64,000 nucleotides of DNA, from the NCBI GenBank assembly GCA_049279675.1, contig JBAPOP010000059.1, positions 1 to 64,000 of the forward strand. Reading direction: 5' to 3'. Shown piece after piece: positions 33,638 to 41,458 of the stretch (position 1 is the stretch's first letter; each line of letters starts with the position of its first letter). The translations under genes were made by a program, and so were the position numbers. This DNA is from Palsa-147 sp049279675 (GTDB taxonomy: Bacteria; Acidobacteriota; Terriglobia; Acidiferrales; UBA7541). Under the pieces are notes generated by a model that worked only from the letters and a program-made list of their open reading frames with translations, had not been told where the DNA came from and did no database searches.

Positions 33638-34960
33638 GTGTACTTTCTCTATAGCGTGCTGACGGCCACGGGGATGCTCCTCTTGTCTCCTTACTTTGCT
33701 GTGAAAGGCTTCCGGACAGCGAAGTATTGGCACAATCTGCGCGAGCGCTTCGGCATTTTGCCTGGGGAAGTCGTCGCGCGGGCTTCGCAGGCACAGGGCT
33801 CGATTTGGATCCACGCCGTTTCCGTAGGAGAGGTACTCGCTGCGATTCCATTCGGAAGAGAGCTGAAGCGGAGATACCCGGAGCGAAGCATCTTCGTTTC
33901 GACGACCACGGACACGGGACAGCGTCTCGCGCGAGAACGCTTCGATTTCGCCGATGGCGTTTTCTATTTTCCTCTCGATTTTCGTGGAGCCGTTCGCCGG
34001 GCATTCCGTGCGATTCATCCGGCGCTTGTCGTTATCGTCGAGACGGAGATATGGCCAAATTTTCTTCGTGAAGCGCGGGACCGCAATGTTCCCGTGGTCT
34101 TCATCAACGCGCGGATTTCGGAACGGTCGTTCCGGCGCTCGAAGGTATGGCGCCACGTTGGCGGTGGATTTTTTGAGGAGGTGCTTGGCGACGCGACGCT
34201 TTTCCTCGCGCAGAGCGAGGCAGACGCCAATCGCCTCGACGAAATGGGCGCACCGCCGGATCGCGTCGTCGTCACGGGCAACCTGAAATACGATGGTGAT
34301 CCTCCGGCCGTCGGCGCGTTCGTCACGTGGCTTGCCGGGCAGACGCAGGCGCAGGAACGTTGGCCGGTCGTCGTTGCAGGCAGCGTCGTCGCGGACGAAG
34401 AAGAGGCCGTCCTTGCCGCCTACGATGTCGTCCAGCGCCAATGGCGCCGCGCGCTGCTGGTGCTCGCGCCGCGAAAGCCGGATCGATTCGACGTTGCGGC
34501 GAAAATTGTCGCCGATCGCGGCTGGAAAGCGGAGCGGCGCAGCGCACTCGATCTCACTCGCCCGCTGGATGAAAATGCCGACGTGCTCATCCTCGATTCC
34601 ATCGGTGAATTGGGAGGAATGTATTCCATCGCCGATGCCGTTTTTGTGGGGGGCTCGCTTGTTCAGGCGGGCGGCCACAATATTCTCGAACCAGCTTGGT
34701 TCGAGCGCGCTCCGGTATTCGGGCCTTCGATGGAAAACTTTCGCGATATGGCGCAGCTCTTTTCCAGCGAAGGGGCGGGCGTTCAAGTTCGCAGCGGCGA
34801 GCAACTTGGTAAGACCTGGGTCCAACTCATCCGCGACACTGCGGTGCGCGATCATATGGGGAAAAAGGCGAAAGAACTCGCCGAGAAGAATCGCGGCGCC
34901 ACCACTCGCTCGCTCGAACATATCGCAGCAATTCTTCGGCCGGATCGGGGCCCTGCGTGA
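33638..34960 (+). CDS. waaA: 3-deoxy-D-manno-octulosonic acid (Kdo) transferase
   Basis: The 440-residue GT30 glycosyltransferase adds Kdo from CMP-Kdo to lipid IVA at the inner face of the cytoplasmic membrane. It has an N-terminal membrane anchor (FLYSVLTATGMLLLSPYF), the conserved IWIHAVSVGEVLAAIP with catalytic Glu, FVSTTTDTGQRLARER, VIVETEIWPNFLREARDR and the donor site VFVGGSLVQAGGHNILEPAW. GTG at 33638 is the first plausible start and has no strong ribosome site. It heads an operon of eight genes with overlapping ends, showing that the cell makes lipopolysaccharide with a Kdo/heptose core. Confidence 0.93.
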   Translation: MYFLYSVLTATGMLLLSPYFAVKGFRTAKYWHNLRERFGILPGEVVARASQAQGSIWIHAVSVGEVLAAIPFGRELKRRYPERSIFVSTTTDTGQRLARERFDFADGVFYFPLDFRGAVRRAFRAIHPALVVIVETEIWPNFLREARDRNVPVVFINARISERSFRRSKVWRHVGGGFFEEVLGDATLFLAQSEADANRLDEMGAPPDRVVVTGNLKYDGDPPAVGAFVTWLAGQTQAQERWPVVVAGSVVADEEEAVLAAYDVVQRQWRRALLVLAPRKPDRFDVAAKIVADRGWKAERRSALDLTRPLDENADVLILDSIGELGGMYSIADAVFVGGSLVQAGGHNILEPAWFERAPVFGPSMENFRDMAQLFSSEGAGVQVRSGEQLGKTWVQLIRDTAVRDHMGKKAKELAEKNRGATTRSLEHIAAILRPDRGPA

Positions 34961-36033
34961 CGTCATACCGCACGCTTTTGCGGCCGCTCTCCGTGCCATA
35001 CGAGGTATTCGCGCGACTTCGTGCGTGGAGCTATCGAAAGGGAATTGTGCAAACGCGGCGCCTTCCGGGCGCCGTGATTAGCGTTGGCAACCTGACCGTT
35101 GGCGGCACCGGAAAGACGCCATTCGTCATTTGGCTCACGCAAAATTTATTGGATCGAGGGAAACACGTCGCGGTTCTTACGCGCGGTTATCGGGGCCAAT
35201 TTCGCGGAATTCTGCGCGGTCATTGGGCCGATCAAGCAAAGCAGTCGCCCGCAATTTACGCCAGCCTCGGTGACGAGACTCGCATTTTGGTGAGCGAGCT
35301 CGCAAAACATTCAAACGCCGAATCCAACTTTGCTATCGGCGTCGGTCCCAATCGCTTTGGCAGGGGATCCGAACTGGCGCAGGTCGGCTTCGACTGGTTC
35401 GTCCTCGATGACGGATTCCAACATCTTCAACTCGCGCGCGACGTCAACATTCTCTTGATCGACGCGACAAACCCGTTCGGCGGAGGCTATCTTTTGCCAG
35501 CGGGCAATCTCCGCGAGCCGCGGTCCGCTCTCGAGCGCGCTGATATCGTCGTGATCACTCGACGTGAGCACGCTCCTGCGGTAGAAACAATCGTGCGTCG
35601 TCACTCCTCCGCTCCGATTTTTTACTCCACTATAAAACTTCGAAGCCTTACGACGGCCGTCGCACAGCAGCAAGGCGATCCACGCGTCGATCCGCCTCGA
35701 AGCGCACTATTTGCGTTCAGCGCCATCGGCAATCCCACCGCATTCTTTGACAATATGCGCGAATGGGGCCTTCCTGTTGTTGGGCACGCTGCGTTTCCCG
35801 ATCACCACAAGTTTTCGCGCGCCGATATCGAGGGCATTGAAATTCAGGCGCGCACTGCCAGCGCAGACGCTCTGGTATGCACAAAAAAAGACGTGATGAA
35901 CCTCGGCGGCGTTGGGACCGGCGGACTTCCAATTTGGGTCTGCAACGTATCGCTCGAGATGAAGGATTACGAAGACTTCTGGCGCGCTGCAGGCGAGATT
36001 CTGCGGTGCAAACGCCCGGAGTTCGCGCTTTGA
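34957..36033 (+). CDS. lpxK: Tetraacyldisaccharide 4'-kinase
   Basis: LpxK phosphorylates the 4' position of the lipid A disaccharide. The 358-residue protein has a basic N-terminus, the Walker A loop VISVGNLTVGGTGKTPFVIW (about 43-57), VAVLTRGYRGQ, and the catalytic region VLDDGFQHLQLARDVNILLID with the DDGFQH signature. GTG at 34957 overlaps the waaA stop (GTGA). In E. coli LpxK acts just before WaaA, so adjacent genes match consecutive steps. Confidence 0.94.
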   Translation: MTSYRTLLRPLSVPYEVFARLRAWSYRKGIVQTRRLPGAVISVGNLTVGGTGKTPFVIWLTQNLLDRGKHVAVLTRGYRGQFRGILRGHWADQAKQSPAIYASLGDETRILVSELAKHSNAESNFAIGVGPNRFGRGSELAQVGFDWFVLDDGFQHLQLARDVNILLIDATNPFGGGYLLPAGNLREPRSALERADIVVITRREHAPAVETIVRRHSSAPIFYSTIKLRSLTTAVAQQQGDPRVDPPRSALFAFSAIGNPTAFFDNMREWGLPVVGHAAFPDHHKFSRADIEGIEIQARTASADALVCTKKDVMNLGGVGTGGLPIWVCNVSLEMKDYEDFWRAAGEILRCKRPEFAL

Positions 36034-37043
36034 AAATTCTCGTTCGCGCGACGAACTGGGTGGGCGATGCGATCATGGCCATCCCCACACTGCGGGCAAT
36101 CCGCACGCGCGAACCGCACGCCGAAATTACCATTCTCGCGCGCCGCTGGGTTTCATCTCTGTACGAAGGCCAGGGCCTCGCGGACCAGTTGCTTGTCTTA
36201 GAAGATCTCGCGGACGCGTCAGCGACCATTCGAGCACAGCATTACAACGTCGCAATTCTCCTTCAAAACGCATTTCACGCCGCGTGGTTGGCGTGGCGTG
36301 CCGGAATTCCTGAACGCATCGGCTACTCCCGCGACGGGCGCAGCGCACTTCTCACCCGCGCGATATCAGTGCCAGCGGCTGGAGAAATTCCAGCCCACGA
36401 AACTTATTACTATCTCGAATTGTTGCGCCGCAGCGGCTGGCTGAACCAGTTGCCGGAGGTTGGTGAGATCCGACTCACGATTTCACCCGAGAGCCGCGCA
36501 CGAGCGGAGAATAAGATTATCTGCGCTGGCGCCCGTCCTGCCTCACGCCGTATCGCGATTGCGCCTGGCGCAGCCTACGGGTCGGCGAAATGCTGGCCTC
36601 CCGAGCGATTCGCTGAGCTTGCCGACGGCTTGATTGCTAGCTTCGACGCCGATGTGATACTTTTCGGCGCGCCATCCGAACGCGATATCGCCGCGAGAAT
36701 CACATCGGGAATGCGGCATCGTGCCGTGAACCTTACAGGCGAAACACCCATTGAAGATCTGCCGGCGCATTTTGCGGCCTGCGACGTTTTCGTCGGCAAC
36801 GATTCGGGTGCAATGCACGTGGCCGCGGCTGCCGGAGTACCGGTCGTCGCCATCTTCGGGTCGACCGATCCCGATGGGACCGCGCCGGTAACTTCGCGGC
36901 GCACGCTGGTGCGCGTAGCGCCGTCATGCAGCCCGTGCTTTTTGCGCCAGTGCCCGGTAGACCATCGCTGCATGACTCGCATCGAAGTAGGCTTGGTCGA
37001 CGAGGCAGCCCGGAGATGGCTCGAGCAGCGAGGCGGGGCATAG
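36030..37043 (+). CDS. waaF: ADP-heptose:LPS heptosyltransferase II
   Basis: A 337-residue GT9 enzyme adding the second heptose to the inner core. It starts LKILVRATNWVGDAIMAIPT, read from TTG at 36030 which overlaps the lpxK TGA (TTGA). Later motifs are AIAPGAAYGSAKCWPPERF (donor site), CDVFVGNDSGAMHVAAAAGV and the Cys-rich end APSCSPCFLRQCPVDHRCM typical of WaaF. The reading frame stays open upstream inside lpxK, but the family begins at this TTG. Confidence 0.92.
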   Translation: MKILVRATNWVGDAIMAIPTLRAIRTREPHAEITILARRWVSSLYEGQGLADQLLVLEDLADASATIRAQHYNVAILLQNAFHAAWLAWRAGIPERIGYSRDGRSALLTRAISVPAAGEIPAHETYYYLELLRRSGWLNQLPEVGEIRLTISPESRARAENKIICAGARPASRRIAIAPGAAYGSAKCWPPERFAELADGLIASFDADVILFGAPSERDIAARITSGMRHRAVNLTGETPIEDLPAHFAACDVFVGNDSGAMHVAAAAGVPVVAIFGSTDPDGTAPVTSRRTLVRVAPSCSPCFLRQCPVDHRCMTRIEVGLVDEAARRWLEQRGGA

Positions 37044-37047
37044 AAGA

Positions 37048-37629
37048 GTGAGCGGCTCGAAATCCAATCCTCAAGCGAGGCACCGCGCTGTCTTTCTCGA
37101 TCGCGACGGGACAATCGCGGAGGAAGTCGGCTACGCGAATCACATCAGCCGCTTCGTTGTGTATCCGTTTGCGGCGACGGCGATCCGGCGGTTGAACGAA
37201 GCTGGTTTGCCGGTCATCGTTGTCACGAACCAATCAGGCGTCGCCCGGGGGTTTTTCCCGGAATCATTGATTGAGAAAATGCACGAAAAAATGGTCGAAG
37301 AACTTGCGGCGGGTGGCGCGCGCGTCGACGGGATGTACTACTGCCCGCACATTCGCGATGACGGATGTTCGTGCCGGAAGCCGCTTCCCGGTATGCTGGA
37401 GCAGGCCGCGCGCGAGCATAATCTCGAAATACCCGGCTCGGTGCTCGTGAGCGACCGTTACAACGATATTCAAATGGGATACGAGAATGGCTGCCGGACT
37501 GTCCTCGTGTTGACGGGCTATGGCCGAGGCGATTACGAATGGAATCGCGCGAAATGGCCACGGCAACCGGATCACGTAGTCGAAAATCTCGCGGACGCCG
37601 TTGAGATTATTTTGAAGGAGAAGCGTTGA
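37048..37629 (+). CDS. gmhB: D-glycero-beta-D-manno-heptose 1,7-bisphosphate 7-phosphatase
   Basis: This HAD-superfamily phosphatase of 193 residues has motif I VFLDRDGTIAEEVGY (nucleophile Asp), motif II VVTNQSGVARGFF, the structural zinc site YYCPHIRDDGCSCRKP and motif IV VLVSDRYNDIQMGYENGC. GmhB removes the 7-phosphate in ADP-heptose synthesis, between HldE kinase and nucleotidyltransferase steps. GTG at 37048 lies four bases after waaF. Motif IV reads SDRYNDI where GmhB usually has GD-x-x-x-D, a mild variation. Confidence 0.92.
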   Translation: MSGSKSNPQARHRAVFLDRDGTIAEEVGYANHISRFVVYPFAATAIRRLNEAGLPVIVVTNQSGVARGFFPESLIEKMHEKMVEELAAGGARVDGMYYCPHIRDDGCSCRKPLPGMLEQAAREHNLEIPGSVLVSDRYNDIQMGYENGCRTVLVLTGYGRGDYEWNRAKWPRQPDHVVENLADAVEIILKEKR

Positions 37630-38684
37630 CTGCTGCGCGAAGAAAGCGGAAGCAGCCGCCCTCAAGCGTTGGATCGAGTCCAGATTTGACTCGCTTGCTC
37701 GATCTGATTGCTGCGTTTCCCAAGCAGACGATTGCGTTGGTTGGCGACCTTGTCCTCGATCAATTCGTCTCCGGCGAAATCTCCCGCGTTTCGCGCGAGG
37801 CTCCGGTTCTGATTTTGCGCCACCGTCGCACCCGCGCGCTCCCGGGTGGCGGCGCAAACGCGCTCAATAATCTCGCCGACCTCGGCGCTCGCGTTCTCCC
37901 TGTCGGCGCAGTTGGCAACGATCGGTCAGGACTTGCGCTTCTCGATTACTTCCGCAGGAAGAAAATTGATGTTTCCGGAATCGAGAAAGTGCGTGGCTGG
38001 ACCACTCCAACGAAAACACGTTTTCTCGCCGGTTGGACTCACACCACCGAGCAACAGGTTCTGCGCGTAGATGATGAGCCGCCGGAATCGATTCCCATGG
38101 ATGTGCAGAAGAAAATTGCGAAGAAGGTGCGCGAACGGTCCAGCCATGCGCGAGCGGTATTGGCGTCCGATTATGGTTTCGGGTCCGCGACGCCGTCAAT
38201 CGTCGAGAACATCCGCGACGGCAGGCCCACGACGCTCGACTCGCGCCACTCACTGCTTGCCTTCAGCCAATCCGGCGTCACGGCTGCGACGCCGAACGAG
38301 TCCGAGCTCGAGGCGCTCTTCCAGCGGCGTATCGGGAACGACTCCTCCGTACTCGAAGAACTTGGTCGCCGCGCTCTCGGTGAACTGCGATTGCAGGCGC
38401 TCCTCGTCACACGCGGAAAAGACGGCATGGCGCTCTTCGAGCAGGGCCAACCCACGCGATCAATTTCGATCTTTGGCTCCGAAGAGGCTGCGGACGTGAC
38501 CGGTGCCGGTGACACCGTCATCGCCGTCTTCACATTGGCCTTGGCCGCTGGTGCGACGTTTCTTGAGGCGGCCCATCTCGCGAACTACGCCGGCGGAATT
38601 GTCGTGATGAAGCGCGACACCGCAACCGTAACGTGCGCTGAACTCGAAAATGCCGTGCGTTCTTCCGCGATCTCTACGCGCTGA
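37626..38684 (+). CDS. hldE1: D-glycero-beta-D-manno-heptose-7-phosphate kinase
   Basis: The 352-residue protein is a PfkB/ribokinase-type kinase, equivalent to the first domain of E. coli HldE (RfaE). It has GDLVLDQFVSGEISRVSREAP (key DLVLDQF), the GGGANALNNLADLG substrate site, PTKTRFLAG, TPNESELEALF and the anion hole ADVTGAGDTVIAVF with catalytic Asp. A basic N-terminal extension of about 30 residues (TAARRKRKQPPSS) precedes the domain. TTG at 37626 overlaps the gmhB stop (TTGA). Here kinase and nucleotidyltransferase are separate genes, not a fusion. Confidence 0.9.
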   Translation: MTAARRKRKQPPSSVGSSPDLTRLLDLIAAFPKQTIALVGDLVLDQFVSGEISRVSREAPVLILRHRRTRALPGGGANALNNLADLGARVLPVGAVGNDRSGLALLDYFRRKKIDVSGIEKVRGWTTPTKTRFLAGWTHTTEQQVLRVDDEPPESIPMDVQKKIAKKVRERSSHARAVLASDYGFGSATPSIVENIRDGRPTTLDSRHSLLAFSQSGVTAATPNESELEALFQRRIGNDSSVLEELGRRALGELRLQALLVTRGKDGMALFEQGQPTRSISIFGSEEAADVTGAGDTVIAVFTLALAAGATFLEAAHLANYAGGIVVMKRDTATVTCAELENAVRSSAISTR

Positions 38685-38695
38685 AAACCTATCCA

Positions 38696-39184
38696 ATGGA
38701 CACATCAAAGAAAATCCTCGGCCGCGACGGACTCAAGCGCGCGCTTGAACCGCATCGCAAGGCCGGCGAGAAGATTGTGCTCGCGAATGGATGTTTCGAT
38801 CTTTTGCACGCCGGACATATCCGCTACCTTACCGGTGCTCGAGCGGAAGGCGACATTCTCGTCGTAGCGATAAATTCTGACTCGAGCACGCAACAGCTGA
38901 AAGGTCCCGGACGGCCAATCCTTCCGGAGAGAGGGCGAGCCGCACTCGTTGCCGCGCTCGCTTGCGTGGACTTCGTCGTCATCTTCGCAGAACCGACTGT
39001 TGAATCGCTGCTGAACGAACTTCGTCCAAACGTTCACGCCAAGGGGACCGATTACACTCCTGAAACAGTTCCTGAGCGAGACATGTCGGCTCGGCTCGGA
39101 ATCCGCGTTGCCATCGTAGGTGATGCAAAGAAACACTCGACGCGTGATCTCCTCGCAAGTATCCGCAAGCGCGCCGATGGCTGA
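38696..39184 (+). CDS. hldE2: D-glycero-beta-D-manno-heptose 1-phosphate adenylyltransferase
   Basis: A 162-residue nucleotidyltransferase of the cytidylyltransferase-like fold, matching the second domain of HldE. The nucleotide site is VLANGCFDLLHAGHIRYLTG, with HAGH as the HIGH-like motif, followed by VAINSDSSTQQLKGPGRPI, a VKGTDY-like segment (AKGTDYTPETVPE) and HSTRDLLASIRK. It forms ADP-heptose from heptose 1-phosphate and ATP. It starts eleven bases after the kinase gene, so the two halves of HldE remain adjacent. Confidence 0.93.
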   Translation: MDTSKKILGRDGLKRALEPHRKAGEKIVLANGCFDLLHAGHIRYLTGARAEGDILVVAINSDSSTQQLKGPGRPILPERGRAALVAALACVDFVVIFAEPTVESLLNELRPNVHAKGTDYTPETVPERDMSARLGIRVAIVGDAKKHSTRDLLASIRKRADG

Positions 39185-40181
39185 GTCGCCGCGATTCCTT
39201 ATCGTGCGCCTCGGCTCTCTCGGCGACATTGTTCACACGCTTCCGGCCTCCGCGGCGCTCCGCGATTCGTTCCCGTACGCGCGGCTCGACTGGGTGGTCG
39301 AATCGCGCTGGACGCCAATTCTGGATGGCAATCCCGACCTGAATCATGTGATTCCTCTCGACCGTTCATCCACCGCGGGCGTGCTGCACACCGTGGAAGG
39401 TCTTCGCAACGCGCACTACACTTGCGCCCTCGAATTTCAGTCGCTCTACAAGTCCGCGCTTCTCGCCCGCGCTGCCGGACCCAAAGAAGTACTCGGCTTC
39501 GATTGGAATTACGCGCGCGAAGCCCCGGCCTCGCTTTTGTATTCGCGGCGCATTCATCCTTCGGGTGCGCACAAAGTCGATCACAATCTCGCCCTCGCGG
39601 AGGCTGCGGGCGCGGAGGCCGTCGCGCCGCGATTTAATTTACCGAAATCTGACGAAGCGGACGAATGGGTAAGCGAGCAGCTTAGGCAGCACAGCCTGAC
39701 GGATTTCTATGTCATCAGCCCCGGCGGCGGCTGGCGATCAAAATGTTGGCCTTCCGAGAGATTTGGCCAGCTTCACCGGGAATTGGCGAAGCGCTACGGA
39801 TGGCGCGGTGTTGTCAGCTTCGGTCCGGGCGAGGACACGATTGCAAACGAAGTGATCGAAGCCGCCGGCGATCCTGCGCCAATCTCGTTCGCGATGGACC
39901 TTCCACAATTAATAGCTCTGCTTCGTTGCGCGAAATGCGTCATCGCGGCAGACACAGGCCCGCTTCATCTAGCCGCCGCGCTCGGCACGCCCGTCGTTGG
40001 CCTTTACGGCCCCACCGATCCAGCGCGCAACGGCCCATACGGCACTCGGAATGTGGTCGTCCGGAATGCGCTGCTCGAGGAAACAACTTACAAGCGTGGC
40101 GCATCGCATTCTCCCGCGATGCTACGCATTGAAGTCGCGGATGTCGTGACCGCCGTTGGCCAGCTCGTGGAGAATTCTTAA
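39177..40181 (+). CDS. waaC: ADP-heptose:LPS heptosyltransferase I
   Basis: The 334-residue GT9 protein begins FLIVRLGSLGDIVHTLPA, the WaaC-type start with the catalytic Asp in GDIVH. It has DWVVESRWTPILDGNP, VISPGGGWRSKCWPSERFG and the donor site CVIAADTGPLHLAAALGTPV, GLYGPTDPARNGPYG. It adds the first heptose to Kdo. ATG at 39177 overlaps the end of hldE2 by eight bases. A longer in-frame extension to 39120 exists but would lie wholly inside hldE2 and has no family support. Confidence 0.9.
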   Translation: MAESPRFLIVRLGSLGDIVHTLPASAALRDSFPYARLDWVVESRWTPILDGNPDLNHVIPLDRSSTAGVLHTVEGLRNAHYTCALEFQSLYKSALLARAAGPKEVLGFDWNYAREAPASLLYSRRIHPSGAHKVDHNLALAEAAGAEAVAPRFNLPKSDEADEWVSEQLRQHSLTDFYVISPGGGWRSKCWPSERFGQLHRELAKRYGWRGVVSFGPGEDTIANEVIEAAGDPAPISFAMDLPQLIALLRCAKCVIAADTGPLHLAAALGTPVVGLYGPTDPARNGPYGTRNVVVRNALLEETTYKRGASHSPAMLRIEVADVVTAVGQLVENS

Positions 40182-40750
40182 TGCCTGGGCCCTGGGTTAC
40201 CCGTTGGCGCGTTCGTGCCGGTTATCCGCTCTCGATTTTGTATATCGCATTGGCGGCGCCAACTATCGCGTTTATCGCGGTCGGCGCCGCGGTGGCCGCC
40301 GTTGGAGTTTTCGTTCGCGCCGCCGCCGCCGGACATTTGCGCAAGCTTGAAACCCTCACGACTTCGGGCCCATATGCCTGGACGCGGAATCCTCTCTATC
40401 TCGGAAGTTCGCTGTTGGCTATGGGATTCGCGGTAGCCGGCGGATCGCTTTGGAGCGCGCTCGTGATCGTCGTGTACTTCCTTATATTTTATCCCGCCGT
40501 CATGAAAAAAGAGGAAGGCGAACTTCACACGCGCTATGGCAACGCATTTGACGAATACGCCACCCGCGTGCCCCTATTTTGGCCGCGCCCGCCTAGCCAT
40601 TCCGACTCAGATGGATCTCGACAGAGCGACTCACGCTTTTCTTGGGATCAATACCGACGAAATCGCGAGTATCAAGCCGCGATTGGAGTTCTCGGCGCAC
40701 TTGTCCTCGTGTGGCTGAGAATGATCGTGCGACAGCGCACGGGATGGTAG
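40181..40750 (+). CDS. Membrane methyltransferase of the isoprenylcysteine/phospholipid methyltransferase family
   Basis: A 189-residue integral membrane protein with about four to five hydrophobic helices. The SAM-binding signature of the ICMT/PEMT family is present: LTTSGPYAWTRNPLYLGSSL, and KKEEGELHTRYGNAFDEYATRVP. ATG at 40181 overlaps the waaC stop (TAATG), so it is the last gene of the LPS operon. Substrate unknown; a lipid or prenyl-type acceptor in the membrane is plausible by family and location. The C-terminus adds a further hydrophobic helix (IGVLGALVLVWLRMIV). Confidence 0.82.
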   Translation: MPGPWVTRWRVRAGYPLSILYIALAAPTIAFIAVGAAVAAVGVFVRAAAAGHLRKLETLTTSGPYAWTRNPLYLGSSLLAMGFAVAGGSLWSALVIVVYFLIFYPAVMKKEEGELHTRYGNAFDEYATRVPLFWPRPPSHSDSDGSRQSDSRFSWDQYRRNREYQAAIGVLGALVLVWLRMIVRQRTGW

Positions 40751-40780
40751 GGATTAAACGATCCGTCGAGATTCGCGGGG

Positions 40781-41041
40781 CTACTGCAAGCGGTAGATTT
40801 CGTGCATCACGCGCTGAAATTTTGGCCGATAGATCAGATCGAACGCGCGTTCCTTGCCGGGAAACATATCGAGTGCGAGTTTGCGGGTCGCGGCAGCCAT
40901 TTGGGACGCTTCTTCGGGCGACAGGCTGCCGGAAGCAATCGTGTCGAGCGCCAAATAAACCAGTATTCGCAGACGGCGCATCCGCCTGCTTTCGTCGTCG
41001 ATTTCTTCTTGTGTTGGTTTTTGTGTCTGGGTCGATTCCAT
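40781..41041 (-). CDS. Small hypothetical protein
   Basis: An 86-residue, mostly helical protein: acidic N-terminus (TQEEIDDESRRMRRLRILVY), LALDTIASGSLSPEEASQMA and a basic end (FDLIYRPKFQRVMHEIYRLQ). No signal peptide, membrane helix or catalytic motif is seen and the family is not recognised. It converges with the LPS operon and is divergent from the DUF2007-like gene. The balanced amino acid composition makes a real gene likely. Confidence 0.6.
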   Translation of the reverse strand: MESTQTQKPTQEEIDDESRRMRRLRILVYLALDTIASGSLSPEEASQMAAATRKLALDMFPGKERAFDLIYRPKFQRVMHEIYRLQ

Positions 41042-41121
41042 CGTTGGCCTGGGACCGGATCGAAATTATTATGAACTGTTGAATTCGAGGCGACAATAGT
41101 ACGGAGGGTCAGGTTTCCATA

Positions 41122-41394
41122 ATGCAACCAGATAAAAATGAACGCTGCGTCGTCATTCACACGGCTGGATCGATGGCAGAAGCGATGGTGATTCGCTCGC
41201 TTCTCCAAAGCGCGGGTATTCGCTCACCCGGCTCCGTCTCCACCGATCCATTTCCGCTTCGTGAATCGCCGGAAGGCACGCACGGCGAAGAAATCGTTGT
41301 CCTGGAGTCCGACGCCGAGACAGCGAAGGATGTCATCGCAACTTACCTTCGCGCCGGATCCAGCGGTTCCGCCTCTGACGACACGGCGAAGTAA
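41122..41394 (+). CDS. DUF2007-like putative signal-transducing protein
   Basis: The 90-residue protein reads VVIHTAGSMAEAMVIRSLLQ, SAGIRSPG and EEIVVLESDAETAKDVIATY, which fits the small alpha/beta domain called DUF2007, loosely similar to ACT/PII-like folds. No function is established. The C-terminal 12 residues are a Ser/Asp-rich tail. An AGGG lies 15 bases upstream of the ATG. It is a single gene between a divergent small gene and convergent comEC. Confidence 0.7.
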   Translation: MQPDKNERCVVIHTAGSMAEAMVIRSLLQSAGIRSPGSVSTDPFPLRESPEGTHGEEIVVLESDAETAKDVIATYLRAGSSGSASDDTAK

Positions 41395-41458
41395 CCGTTC
41401 CAAGTCATCGTGCCGATGCGGCTGCATCGCGACGCGGCCTGCCCGAATCTTGCCTCAA

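Noticed and set aside
33614..34999. 461-codon minus-strand frame
   Set aside because: It lies entirely antisense to waaA, which has strong family motifs; high GC content produces such long shadow frames.
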